Below are positions 21,351 through 35,500 of a stretch of DNA of 64,000 nt, piece after piece. The notes beneath the pieces were generated by a model. The model was not told the origin of the DNA. It made no database searches and was given only the letters and a program-made list of their open reading frames with translations. Position 1 is the stretch's first letter. The number at the start of each line of letters is the position of its first letter. The DNA is from Phoronis australis (taxonomy: Eukaryota; Phoronida; Phoronidae). The translations under genes were made by a program, and so were the position numbers. The stretch lies in the NCBI GenBank assembly GCA_002633005.1, contig NMRA01000488.1:162194-226193 (forward strand). The letters are read 5' to 3'.

Positions 21351-21545
21351 TGCTAGATATCACCCTCAAAGAGTCATTTTTATGTGCCAAGCATGGTGTC
21401 TGCTTGATATCACCCTCAATGAGTCATTGTTATATGCTGAGCATGGTCTCTGCTTGATGTCACACTCAATGAGTCATTGTTATATGCTGAGCATGGTCTC
21501 TGCTTGATGTCACACTCAATGAGTCATTTTTTGTGGCAAGCATGG
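21351..21545. repeat. 50-bp tandem repeat, four copies
   Basis: Units start at 21351, 21401, 21451 and 21501 with TGCTTGATRTCACMCTCAAT. The two central copies are nearly identical and the outer ones more diverged, the usual pattern of unequal exchange. Confidence 0.93.
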
Positions 21546-23301
21546 TCCAGGGCTTGGAATGATCAATGACAAAAAGGAGTTTCCAGGTATCAATCCACAA
21601 ATAAATACACTTGTGTGATATAAATATTTTTGTGTTGTAAAATTTAACTTGAAATGAACATTTTTGCATGATTAATATCAAAATAATGATGAAAAAAAGA
21701 GGAGACTGGAAATCAAATTAGAGGAAAATGAAACCAAAAGAGGAAATCCTCAGAGAGGAAAATTCTAAGCCCTGATGGTCTCTAGTGCATTTGAATTGGT
21801 TAGTTCTTCCCTGTACAGAAATCATCTAAAGAACGTGGCCAATATCAGACCAGAAAGTGGTATAAATCAAACGTAATTAAGTCAATACATGAGGTTCATT
21901 GCCGCTTTAAATTGACGAGAACCTGCCAACATGATATGCTATTATATTCACTATTTGTTTAATGCTTGCTTTAATTACTATTTTCATCATTTGCATATTT
22001 TAAAATAAAAGCAACTTCAATGAGAAAACTTTATATTTTTTTTCAACTAGATAATACAGTTTAAACAAAACAGATGTACAAGAACCACAATTGCTCTCAA
22101 AACTACTGGGACGTCTTGATAACATCAGTTACCTTCATGTGTACCAAAACCTGATGGTAGCAAAACTGGCATAAGCCCGATATAGGTGAAGTGCAAAAAA
22201 CAGTCGGTAAGCGAACTCAGTAAGAGATAGCCAAGACCTGACTTGAATGTACGTGCGACTTGTGCAAGTTACACAGTGACTGTAGTTTGTTTTATGTTAC
22301 AATTTTCTGCATCCCAACAACCACACGCTAATCTGTATTTTTCAACGCTTTGGTGCACTTAATCAAGTCTCCAAAATGCTTTTGATAAAGAGTTTTTGAA
22401 GCAAGCAAAAAATAACGAGACCTCATTTTTACTAGCTTCAGAGATTCCTAACACAGTTTTTTAAAATATGCTGAAGAGATTCCACATCCACGTAGCAAAA
22501 AAATGAATGAAAATCTGAAAAGCACGCGTCTTATGACAAAGATTTCAGATAATCTATGGAGTTCATTAGTGTCTTGTATAACAAAGAGTAACCACGTCAG
22601 TCCCTAATCAGTCTGCTCCTTATATAATACAAAACTGCCATAATTAAAACCTCCAACTTTGTGTTATACCACTTGATTACTACTATATCAGCTACCCTGC
22701 ATGCAACAATTAGATGGAAAGGAAATTAACAAAACTGGTTCAGCTGTTCAGAAAGACAGTTTGCATTGTGCAACATGGTTACAACGTCACTCTTCTTGTT
22801 TGGAGAATTGTTAATGTTGCCCTCATAAAAACTGACAAAAGAGATTCAAAAAAAAGCATTTCAGTAAGTAAAATATGCTAAATTGACCAAAAAATCCCTT
22901 CATAGGTGGTGACCCTTCCTGAAGTCTCTCAAAACCCAACCCTCAACACAGTGTTTGCAAAGCAGTCTCATTTAAAGAGAATTTACATACTGGTACTCCT
23001 AATCCATACGATACGTTGATAACGTGAATTATTGACTACATTCAGGAGAACAACTTCGGACCCCAAATAAAGTTCATGTACTTGAAGAGCCTAAATGTAT
23101 GCCTGTTCCTCAGTACATTCCACCAATGAAAAGAAGGGCCATATTTCACAGCATGGGAACAAAACCATTGACACCATCCTTACAAATATGTCCAAATTCT
23201 ACGCGAGACATCTCGTACCAGGATCTTTATCAAAATTTTCTTCCTATGATAGAACAAAGATCTTGTCAAAACAAAAGCTCTCTAAGGTTGGAGGAGACTT
23301 A

Positions 23302-23548
23302 TCATTTTTCCCCATCCTGAGGTCCCTCCTGTAGTCTCTGTTGCCACCTCTCTGCGAGCAGACTTCTCCTCTTTGCACGGTCGCTACCGGAGGCCAGGGG
23401 GTTAGCAGAACGTAAAACAACTGTGGGTTTCTTTGTGGGCTCAGTAGCAGGTCCATCTACACTATCGGTGTTGGGAACACTTTTCCGAGTTGGTTCTGTA
23501 TTCGCACTCACAGTTACAGGTTGTGGAACTTTGACATCCTTTTGCTTC
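23302..23548 (-). CDS. AKAP2/MISP-like gene, terminal exon
   Basis: Acceptor ATATTTGCAG at 23549-23558 completes the Lys codon split by the previous donor. The exon encodes a Pro/Thr-rich linker and a basic C-terminus, DRAKRRSLLAERWQQRLQEG, before the stop. An LAxRWxxR-type ending is compatible with the family. Confidence 0.82.
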
Positions 23549-26500
23549 CTGCAAATATTTTTTAGACATTGTAAGTCAGTAACTAAATGCCCTAAGTGGC
23601 ATATTTTTAACACTGTAAACCGTATCCTTTTATTGACAGCATGGTTTAACAGTAACCACTGCTCTGAAAGCATGGCCACAAACTTGAATACTTAGAGCAC
23701 CTTGAAATAGGTAGAGTAACCTCTTCAACTTGCATCAACAAAATTTATTTAAATTTACAATTTTTTCCTTTCTAGTGGCTGACTAAATTATTATTAAGAC
23801 CCTGGTTAAAAACCATCATTAAAATACAACCAACTTTCCTCACGTGTCCATTTGACCTTTCAATGTAACATTACCACCTTCTTTACCCTTCATTTAAATT
23901 ATAATGAAATTGCTAGACAGCCAACCTGCCTTGGCACTGAAATCACGCAGTGACAAGCAATTTAATTGAGGCCTAGTTTAATTCTTCTCCAGCTTGGAAG
24001 TCATTTCTAATCAGAGTATTAGTATGAGGTTTCAATCAACTGTTGGTTATTGATAGAAGGACCACAAGGTTCGGCGCCCTTTTAAAAAATTCTAGAGTAA
24101 ATTTCCCCAATTTTGTTTCATGAAAGCTGCGTACAAGTCATTCTCGTGACGTTTAATCCCTTTTCTGTGTGTTAAAAATTCTCTGCTAAACTGAAGAACA
24201 AAAAAACCCACATTCAAGCCAGGTATTGAACAATATCACAAAGTTGCAGCAAAAATCACAAATTTTCATTTAATAGATAGCCAGCAGGCCCATGGCCCGC
24301 AACAGGATCAAAGGGTGATTGTTCGCTTTAAATGAGGAAAAGTAGCCGCACTGAGCTTCAGTCAACTATTTTCATGAAAATCATTTTTTATTTGCGAATG
24401 CTTGATTACCTTACAGAAATATTACCAAACGTTGTTTTGTGACATCTAATCTTTACAAAGAGAAGTGATAATAGATTAAAGTTTTATCTTAACTTTTGTT
24501 ATAGAATTTGAGAAAATGCGATTCCATTTCCCCACCATATTGTGAGAAAAATAGCTACAGAATCACCGTAATTTTCAACTCTTAAATAACACACAATGTG
24601 AAACGAAGACTCCGCATGTAGCTTGAAATGTTTCAAGTGCATAGGTACCGAGACCATCCTATTAAACAGTAACCTCAATTATAGACTGCTTTGAACTGTT
24701 CAAAAAACTTCAAACGAGTTCTAGTAAAAAATTTCTCATGACTCACTTCAATTCCTCTTCCCTTTCCTTCAATTCACGGATTTCCTGCTGGATTCTGGAT
24801 TCAGCCTTGAACGATGATCGTCTCATCACAAACTTGTGTCCCTTGCTGAATCCTTCACGTTCTTCCTCCGTGAGTGGACGATTAATGGAGTTCCTTGTAG
24901 CCTCGGCTTTCATAGGAGGTGGATCTCCAGTTTTTACCACTTGGTCTGCAGAAAACTGGTTGGCCTCTTGTATTTCAATGTTCTTTTCCACCGAGGTGAC
25001 ACGATTCAGTTTTACAGGGTCATCACTTTTAGGTTTTGAAGTAGACGTGGCCTGTGGAAACTTGCCGTAAGTAGTAACGACAGGGGATAACGGTTTCTGA
25101 CTTAAAAAGTCAATTTCTCTCCGCTTGTTTTCTCCATCCTTAACAACACAAGATGAGGAAAGCTTCTTCATCAATGTACTGTCCGTTTTTACTGGAGTTG
25201 TCGGTTTCGGGTTATTCTCGCCCTCTGCAAACATATCATCAGACACGTTTTTCCCAGAAATTCCTCGTGCCAGTCTATACTCTTCTTCTCTTTCTTTTGC
25301 GAGCCGTATTTCCCGCTCAATTGGCGTTTCTCTGCGTGTCGTCTCGTGCACCATCTGCTCCTCGGGGTCTTCGAAGGGTTTAACTTTGGGCACGCGTTTC
25401 ACAGGAACGTTATCAGACAGTATTGAGCTGGAGGTACTAGAAGCAGACGACAACATTGAATCCTGGGATGTAGAGCGCTTGAATGGGTTGGGAAGATCTG
25501 CAGAAACAGCTGGGAGAATGTGCGGCTGTTCCGACCTCGGAGTCGAAGCTGGAGACTGGTAACTCTTGTAGCCTGTGCTCGATGTGGATGTGCTGCTAGA
25601 GGTCGAGGATTTGTCAGAACTTGGAACTCTGGGAATACCTTTTGGTCTATTTGACGAGATATCAGTAGCTGCATACGCGTCCAGACTGGACTTTTGCGTC
25701 TGCATCTGTTCTTTCATTCGCTGGAATTCTAATTCTCTTTCTTCGGCCTCTCGCAGTTCACGAGCAATCCGATTCTCTCCTTGGCGCTGTACAGAGCCAC
25801 TCTGCATTTTGATAACGGCCTGGTGTTGAATGACTGGTGGTGGTACTTCGTAGAATTCCGCAACAGATGAACTGTCATCATCTTGACCAATCGAACCGAC
25901 GGGAAGGTTCAACCTCAGATGCTCTTGCCGCATGCGAGCCTCCTTTTCAGCTTGCAAACGAATTTCCCGCTCAATGATGCTCTCATTCGCTGTATCCTCC
26001 TCTTTTTCAGCTTCCATCAAGACAGTCTGTTCCTGTGTCAAAAACACAAAACTTAACTTAAACATCTGCTTTCGTCAAAGATAACACTTAACTCCTTGAA
26101 AATCAGATTCTTCTCCACTAGAACTACTATACATATTGCCCACATATAAAGGATTCTCAACATTTTATTCTTCAGTTGCGCACAATTTTCTTTTTGGTCT
26201 TTTTGGTAAAAAGTGGTATTTCATACAGTTCCTAAGTTTTCACGAAAAAGAAATGATTCCCTAATGCAATACAGCTGAGTGTTACTTTAAACGACTTCCA
26301 AATAAATGTACGTCTTTATCGACAAGATGTTTGTCAGAAAAAATGTTTTCCCTGTCATTGTTTACGCCGCACAACAAGTACCCACACTACGCAAACCCTC
26401 TCACAGAAATTTGCCGACCTCATGTCAATCGATTTCATCACGCGTCATTCTTACAAAACATCTCAAATGTGTTGTAGCTTGTAGCATTGCGACAAATTAG

Positions 26501-29500
26501 GTTTTGTTAATGAAAAAGTCTCACACCATTAAAGCCCAACTTAAACGGAATTTTGTTATTTCAGATGTATTGGGCTAACCAGGTATTTCTAGCAACGTCA
26601 AAAAAGAAAACGCAAATTCAGTCACGTAAATATAGGCCTGTTAAATGACAGGTGAAGCTGCCCTTTTTCGTGCCATATTGCATCACCGCGAGATCCCAGG
26701 TAAAACAACAGAAGACCGAAAACAGTTGTATTGAATATGGGTCTGAATAGAACACCATTGCGTGCGGGTGTTATTCGCAGCTGTTTGAATTAAAAGGTGA
26801 TTCTTGCAGTGATGTGGGCAAGCCAATATGCCTCACACTTTGTTACATTTCACAATTTATGGCATTAGTGGGCTCAGAGCGATGGTCTTAACATACTGTA
26901 GGAACCAAATTTACAGGTGGAACGTGTTAGATAGGCCTTTAACATGGAAGTTAATAGAGATTACAACAGAATAAGAGAGTGGGGGTCAAATGAGCTGGTT
27001 TTTCTGGTGCAACTAGGAGAGTTCAACTAATTACAGCACTTGCAAAATCATAACTTTTAATTTATGATGTATCACGAGATTACTTGCCATTAAAGATTGA
27101 GATCTAAAGATTGCATTTCCAAACACTGACCCACATTACTAGGGTTAATTCTATCAAAGTCACTTCCATGTCAACCAGACATTCGAGATATGTCTCCATT
27201 ACAGTGAGATAACATAGTGCACACCCCTGGCTAACAACTAGTGTTACTATTATGGTAGAACATATAACATATTTTAACAGCAAGTCTCGTTTTGTGCCAT
27301 AATTTTCATCACAAGAAGTTCCGAGATAAAGCCAGTTTAATATTCAAACTGCTGTCTAGGATGGAGTTTAAAGGTAGGCTTACTATTTTTCATAAGGTCT
27401 TAAAGTTGTTTTATCCAAGTTCAAAGTTTGGCAATTTTAGACCACCCAAACGAACAGGCCATCTCAATTAAATAAATGATTTGAAGCCCAAGTCACGGCA
27501 TGAAATCTTGCATGACAGCCAGACACAAAATTCTCACCTTACTTGGCGTCTGCTCCAAGACATGTCCCTTCAACCACTCTTTTTCCCTCATCTCCTGTTT
27601 GCGTATTTCCTGTTCTATGATACTCACACTGAGATCAGCCATGGGGGTTTCCTTCTCGCCCTCAATTATGTCGAAATCAACAACCGATTTTTCCACATCG
27701 GATTTTACCACCAGTTTCTCACGTTCCTTGGTTAATTGTATGTCTTCCTTCACCAAAGAACTATCTTGAACGGAGGAATCTCCAAAACCACTAGGTGGAG
27801 CTACTAAATACTGCGAAGTAATGAGGACTTCGTGTTCTTTATTGTCCAACTGATCTATTGATTTAGCAGGCATGCACTCATAAGAAAGTCTGTTTGTGTC
27901 CATTTCAAGAGGATCTTTATCCCAAATTTTGCCAATTACCACTGCCTTGCCACTCGGTGCATTGTAAGCTGGCTCCTGGATACGGGCTCTTTCCTCCCAC
28001 AAATACTTTGTTGCTGTGCGAACGTCTTGAAGGGAAGTATTATCTACCTCTCCTAAAAAGCAAACAGGCGGTTCATTATGAATACGAATGCATATTTATC
28101 TTCATTATGAGTCAAAAAAAGATTTAAATATCTGACCTTGCTCGTGGAAAATGTTTGGAATTTTTATCAGTGATCAGGGTACACCTTTCAATTCCCATGA
28201 CCCTGGTGGCTGACTGTAAACTATGAATGTTACATAGTACTTCAGAAAAGAGCCCAAAGTTGACTGACTTCTGGTCCTTCTATCCAGGAAATGGTTCGTG
28301 GGATTCGTATGAAACTTTTCATGCTATGCTGTTCTCTAAAACGCAGTTAAGAATTGTATTTAAAATGTTCTACTTTTGCTTGAGGTATTATCAAAAGTGG
28401 GACTAGTATGAATTCTACGAAAAGCTTAAGTCAGAGAGGCACAAAACGAAATGATAGTTGAGATTACATCTGGAACATTTATGTGAGATTTTGATCAAGT
28501 TACAGATATCATTGTTTTGCTATCATTGTACCTTTCTATGTTGTAAAAAATCAAAGTCTATGAGCCTTCCATTTTAAGAATATACAAGAGCAACACGGAG
28601 CATTGAAATGCGCCCACGAATGCATTGCAAATGGTGTGCTTTTAGGGTTATTTATTTGTATCATAAAAATGGCCACTAGCTGGAGCAAAAACATACAATT
28701 AATCCAAAAACAGGAACATGCCATATTTCATAACATCTGTCAAGGAACTTCAGAGAAACAAAGGAAAACAGAATAAAATGAAATTGCCACTAGTGGGCAC
28801 AGTGTCCAGTGGATCTGCCTGAAAGTCGTCGTCTGTAGTTATCTTCATATAAATACACTTACTAAATTAAGTAAAGATCCTGCAGTGGGTTTAGGAGTTA
28901 CAACTATGGGTGCAAAAAAACTACCACTAGGAGGCGCTAAAGTAGTTAGTCACCATCATCAAAGGTCGTCTTCACACTGAGATGCCAAAAACAAGATTTG
29001 AAAACAGCAAAAATGGCCACTAGGTGGTGCAAAATACCTCAATTCCTTCCAAAAACAGGAAGATAGCGTCATCACACGAATAGGTGGCTATGTTTAAAAT
29101 TTTATGAAAATCTGTTGAGGACCTTTGAAGATACAGAGTTAAACTTAAAAAACTAAAATTGCCACTAGGAGGCACAGCAGTAGTCAGATCTGTCCGAAAG
29201 TCATCGCCATCTGTAATCACCATCATATAAATACACTTGCTAAATTAAAAAAAGGTCCTGAGAACGGTTTAGGAGATACAGCCATAGGCGCAAAAAACAA
29301 AACTGCCACTAGGAGGTGCCACAGTAGTCAAAATCGTCGGAAAATCATCGTCAACCGTCCTCTTTTTAGTAAGCACATACATGCCAATTTTCACAATTAT
29401 CCTTTGAGCGGCTTGGTTGATAAGAGGGGTGGACGCAAAAAACACTCGAAAACAGTAAAAATGGCCACTAGGTGGCGCAAACTACGTCGAATCCATCCGA

Positions 29501-32500
29501 AAACGGGAGGATAGCGTCATCTCACTAATAGGTGCCTACATACCAAATTTCATAAAAATCCGTTAAGGATTTTTGAAGATAGAGGTAAACGAAAAAAATA
29601 AACTTGCCACTAGGGGGCACAGCGGTAGTCAGATCCGTTTGAAAGTTGCGTCGTCTGTTGTTAACATCATATAAATATACCTACTAAATTTCGTAAAGAT
29701 CCTGCGAACGATTTAGGAGGTACAGCAATAGGCACAAAAAACAAAACTGCCACTAGGAGGCGCCACAGTAGTCGAAATCGTTGGAAAATCATCGTCAAGC
29801 GTCCTCTTCATAGTAAACACATATATGCCAATTTTCACAATCATTATTTGAGCAGTTTGGTTGATAGAGGGGTGAACGCCAAAAAAAACTCGAAAACAGT
29901 AAAAATGGCCACTACGTGGCGCAAATTACGTCGAATCCATCTGAAAACAAGAGGATAGTTTCACTTTACTAATAGATGCTTTAATTCCAAATTTTATGAA
30001 TGTAAGTCGAGGACTTCCGAAAATATAGAGGTAAGGGCAAAAAACTAAAATTGCCACTAGGGGGCACACCAGTAGTCTGAGAGGTCCCAAATTCGTCTTC
30101 ATTCGTTGTCAGCTTCATAGGAACACAACTGCCACATCTCATCAAGATCCTGTGAGGGATTTAGGAGATACTGCTGTTGACGCCGGACGCCCGGACAGAC
30201 AGAGGTGACAGCAATATGCGAACGCATATAAATATGTGGGCGCATAAAAATGGAGATAATTTCTATACTTTTGTAGATGTTTGGCTAAGACACAGACTTC
30301 ACAATAAGGTCCTCACATAGAGGGACTTATTATTTCCTGAACATTAGTCAAGATAAACAGTTTAGCACATTTTATGGAGGTAAAAAAACTTTCAACACCG
30401 AAAAGAGGCCAATTCCCACAATCAGTAATGTCTACATTTCAGTTATAAATTCAACTACGTTATTGCTATCAAACACACAATAACGAAATAACATAAATCC
30501 TCATGATTTATTGACATGGCCATTATTTTCATGAAAATCAGGCCTAGGCTGTGACTGGTACTGCTGTAATGATTAAAAATGAAGAAAATGGAATTTTGGT
30601 AATTTAGGTCTGACATGTTTTCGATAAGCAATTGTCATATACAAAAAATGAAAGCCAATGCCCATCACGTCTTTGGCATGGAGTGATTGCATCAGAATTT
30701 ATGAACATAGACAGCCAATATTTTCAACATCAAAGCTAGCTCCATATTTTTCAGACAAACATAAGTTAGAATGATTTAATTTTTGAAATTGAAACAAAGA
30801 AGGGCTCATGCAATGACAAAAATCCAGAGACTGTTTCTAGAGGTCACCATGGCACGAAAAGAACGTGATGTAAACTCAGGGATTTAAGAGCCTATTAACA
30901 GCACACTTTTATCACCATGCGAGAAGGCGTGCTGGCCACTGGGGACAGTCCATCATGATCAATTAGCAACATGACATACCATTGTTCAAACGTAGCTGCA
31001 CTCCTTCAGAATACATCAATGTAGAGTGGCACCACTGACAGCATTTACAGTTTTACCAAATTGGAAATTACAATTTAAACAGGTTTATGTTTTCCTCCAA
31101 TATTATGTGACCCCATAAATGCGCATGTGTAATAAATATCTTTTTATTAGCAGTCACATAAGAACCCAATCAACCACACATTGCAGAAACCAGTTTTAAC
31201 AACCATAAAACAGCTTGCGCTATTGAAAAATGAACTCGTCCAAGAAGGACGAGACTTTTATTTGTCAAGTTCACAAAAACTGTTGCATTCACTTGTTTTA
31301 AGGAACTACTGAGAAATCAATGTCATCAACAATAAGTGACAGGATCTCACAACAGGAACAAGAAAAACAATCCAGAGTGTTGAAATGAACCTTGACTACA
31401 TCTCAAACAGTATGCTTCTAGTAATGTTTAACATTAGTGTCATAAAAATAGTCATTAGTTAGGACAGAACACGTCAATCCCATCCGAAACTTGGAAGACA
31501 TCATCAGCTTAATGAAAAAAGTATTTGCTAAATGTTATGAAAATCTGCCACAGAACTCCAAACATGTAGACACAAACATAAAAAATTAAAATGCCACTAG
31601 GGGGCCCTCAGGTAGTCGAATCGGTCCATCTCGTCACTATCCATTGTCATTTTCATCTAAGTCATATTTGCCAAATTTCATTAAGATCTTGAAAGGGGTT
31701 TAGGAGATACAGCAGCAGGCGCCAGACACTAGGATAAAGGTGACAATAAGAACATACATAATGTATCGTGGCTACACAAAAAGGCTGGCGATTCAGAATC
31801 AATACAATCACTTGCCATCACTACCGAATGAACAAATGAAAGCGCTCCGAGGAGCGACACTTGGCGAAATTAACCAAAAAAACCACGTTAGAGATGACCA
31901 GAAAAGACGACGACAGAGATGATGACAAAGATGACAGCTATGACGACGATGGTGGTGATGATGGACAATGCAAGTTACGATATCATTCATATGACGAACG
32001 TAGATGTCAGAAATCCTTAAGAGATAGGCGGGGATTGAAACGGCATATTGTCCGGCGGTCATGTTCAGTCCCCGGCGGTCCTGTTTTGTGGTGGGGCGGT
32101 CATGTTTTAGTTGCGTCAGTCCCATTTTCTGGTGCGATGGTCCCATTTGATCCCCAAAGGTCCTGTTTTGGGTGAGGCGGTCCGATTTAAGAGGACCGGC
32201 GGTCTTGTTGTTTCTCACCCGTGAATCTGTTCGCATAGCAATCGACTCCACAATCTACTATGATGGGTTTAGTTCACTAAAGCTTCAGATGTAAAATTTA
32301 CTTTGTTGAATATATCTATAGTCATTAAGTGTATGTACTCGTGGTTTTATCACCACTATATTTGTGTACGGCGAAATAACTATAAAAACGGACGTTCAAC
32401 AAAAAATGAAAAGCGATATTTAAGAACAGAAAAATTGATGACAATAGCAAATGATACTCAAAAACCCACAGCACTGAGCTTTTACATGATATTTTTGTTT

Positions 32501-35500
32501 CCTGATTTCAGTATCTATCACCAGGGCAAATTCTCATGTCTAGTGTAAACACAGCGAGAGGTGTGTACTAACTGCTACGCGTGCCAGGCTATTTTTTATG
32601 TTTACATCCCTCCCGGTTAGTGCAGTTCAAAGACATTTCAGCCCAGCAAACCATTTACCTGAGCCAAGTAATAGCAATCCGTGCTTAATTACTCCACATG
32701 CCAAGACCTGCCATTGTGAACCTGGCTAATCAGAGAACACTGATTTCCTCTTCATTAGGGAGTATTGTCTCCCGGCAACAAAATGACAGCCCATGGCACA
32801 TGATTCAACCACACAATTATTTTAACTGTTTTCAACAGTCAAGGTGAGAGAGCACCTTCAGAGACATAAACCAGATTATCAAGTAAAACCGGACAATAAT
32901 TAGAAGATAAAGTAAACATCTTATAGCTCACAATTTTGCAGGGGTTGGGGGTACACCAAAACAGAAACCTTGATACCTGAATGACAGTTAACGTGCAAAA
33001 TGAAGAAAGGTTTGGAGCATGTACAAACAAAATTAACACATTTAATATAAAGCCAGTCAGTTTTCAGTCGAGGCTGGTTTCCCAATGGTCAAACCAGGAG
33101 TAAAGACGCAGTGCAACATTCCGTGTAGGTCTGTATTGAAATTTCCAGAGTGTTCACACCAAGTAGTCATTACAGTATCAGAGGTCTAACAGATTCAGAC
33201 CACAGATGGCGTATGTGTTGATCACTTGAAACGAGACCTGGATGAGGGCATGTCTAACGAGACACTCATTCAACCTGCACTGCGTTCGATATACTGGCGT
33301 GTAACTGACCACACGAATTTACATCAAAGTGATGTGAAAATTTTAACACGAAAGACATTTTACAGCAGTGGAGTGAGCTTTCCCACAGAGTTACTCAACT
33401 GGACTAAATTTTACGCTGGTCAAAAAGTTCACGTTCTGAAGAACAGTAAATTTGATACCATAGTAAATCTTAAGTCTTCTAGTAAATGGCAGTTCCCACT
33501 CAAGTTAAGCTGCTTGGATCAGTGAAGAATGTTACACCAGAGAGGTAAAGGTTCAGTGGGAAAGCAGATTGAAGGTGCCTCAAGGTGTACAAGACAACAA
33601 CAACAACATGTTGACTTTCAAGTTATCTTAGATCTGACAATAGGTGCACATGATTAGAAGAGAGCTGATTTCTAAAGGAGAGAAAAAAACAAAGTAATAG
33701 CTATTTTCTGAAGTAACAATAGCTACAACCTACTAATAAGTACCTGTTGAATTGTAACTCGGAGATTACAGCTGGCAAGAAAAGTTGAAACAATTACCCA
33801 TTTGGATATCGTAATTAACACACCTATGACCCAATGTCGAAATCAATAACTTATCCTAAGAAACATTGACAACACTATTCATGCCATGTTAAATCCATTG
33901 TTTAGAGACAACGATTCGCCAATGAAAACAGTTGTTCATTCTCAGGTTAAAACAAAAGCTACATATGACCAAGGGCACCCTATGAAATACTAATGTGGCA
34001 TCTTGGATATACCTACTCGTATTAATCAATCCAAATCTACCAGTATATGAATGTGTGTCTGAAACTTAGTGCGGCAAAATCTCACCAATTTAGGACACAA
34101 TATGGCTGACAGGTGAAAATTTTTTACCAGTTTTTTAATGAAATGTGTGTAGTACAAAACTAAATGCATTTCCATGTACTTTTTTGTAAAGGGACATTTC
34201 TGACCTGTTTTGAACGTGATGATATAAAAGTGTGCCTTTCTTCAAAAAGTTGTGCCCAACAGCCTTAGTGTAATTCAAGTGATAACATATGAAACGGAGC
34301 CCCCCAAGGGCAATCAAAATAAGAACAGAGTTAGGTTCATGTAAAAGTTACATTTTTATTTTAAAATTACAAACAAAAAGGAAATCTAACAAAGACTTCA
34401 AACAGACTGTTCAGCTGTGGTGGAATAAGAACACACTGGCTGTAAGTCGACTAGAATCTTGCATTTTTGGAAGTGTAGCATTAAAAGATACGCCGGGGGG
34501 AGGGGGGGGGGNACTGCTGCAATGTACTTGTGCCTTTTTTAATGCGCTAATGGCACAATAGCGCGATCAGTACCAAAGATACTGTCAGACAACCTTGTGA
34601 AAATTATGGCAATGATGGAAAGACAGTACAAAAAAGCCAGCAATGAAATAATACTACAGGGGTGGGTTGCATAAAACTTCAAAGTTGGATTGTTGCAAGA
34701 TGCCAAGAGCATTGTTTAACAATAACAACCTGGCGCGTGGTAATACGACATCATTGTTGCTAATTTACTGCGTATACCTTTTATGCAACTTGGCCCTGGA
34801 GGGCGACACTTTTCTCAAGTTATGGCAGCTAACGCAAAAAATCATTAAGAAATCAATAGTTAAGACACGACCAGCACGACAATACAAAACAATGGACAAT
34901 GTGCAAGCAACAATGAAAGAAGTTATACAAGTCCAGAAGAGTGGGAAGGGCTTGGTGACAGTTTGTCCTCTCTTTAACCGTACTGGCCATACAAAATACA
35001 GAAATGGCATCACAGTCTAGCTTTTCGCCAAATGGTCAAAAAATTGCCCTTTTAGAATATCAGATTATTAGGCAACATCAGAATAGCATTTGATGACTTT
35101 CAGAGCTAATGCAGCATCAACATAGCATCCTCCTAGGCTCAGACTATTCAGAATCCCTAAGGGGTAATAAAACAATTATCTTCTCAGCCAGGACCATAAA
35201 CCTTTTGATAACAATTGTTTACTTATACAGGCCAACTGGGACAAATACATACCAAGAACAGCGTTCACAAAGAACTGCTTTCACTGACCCATCTGTATGT
35301 GAACCACACCCAAGATTTACAATCACCCCCACTATGCTGACAAGTTACCCATCCAAGCCCAAAATAAGCTGCCCATGAAGAGTAGAGTTGATTGCAACAA
35401 AGAGGATCCATGACAATGAAACTTGAAGGATAATTCAACTACTTAGCTATCGCAAGAAACGTAGGTTTGGAACTGTGTGCAGTCACAAGATCTCACATAT

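Larger units (their letters stand above)
18753..23301. other. Tail-to-tail interval between TICRR and the AKAP2/MISP-like gene
   Basis: Holds the unseen 3'UTRs of both convergent genes. Possible plus-strand polyadenylation signals AATAAA at 20083-20092 and 22004-22009 are too far from the stop to assign with confidence. Contents are the inverted-repeat element at 19802-19959 and the 50-bp tandem repeat at 21351-21545. The short open frames here show no recognisable protein. Confidence 0.55.

Noticed and set aside
25125-25562. 145-codon plus-strand frame
   Set aside because: Antisense shadow of the AKAP2/MISP-like exon, rich in Ser from complementing Glu/Arg codons.
31861-32175. Plus-strand open frame with an Asp-rich stretch
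   Set aside because: The acidic run comes from a simple GAY repeat and the rest from the GGTC minisatellite element. No protein family.
33226-33525. 99-codon plus-strand frame
   Set aside because: No recognisable domain, no splice signals supporting it, ordinary AT-rich intron sequence.
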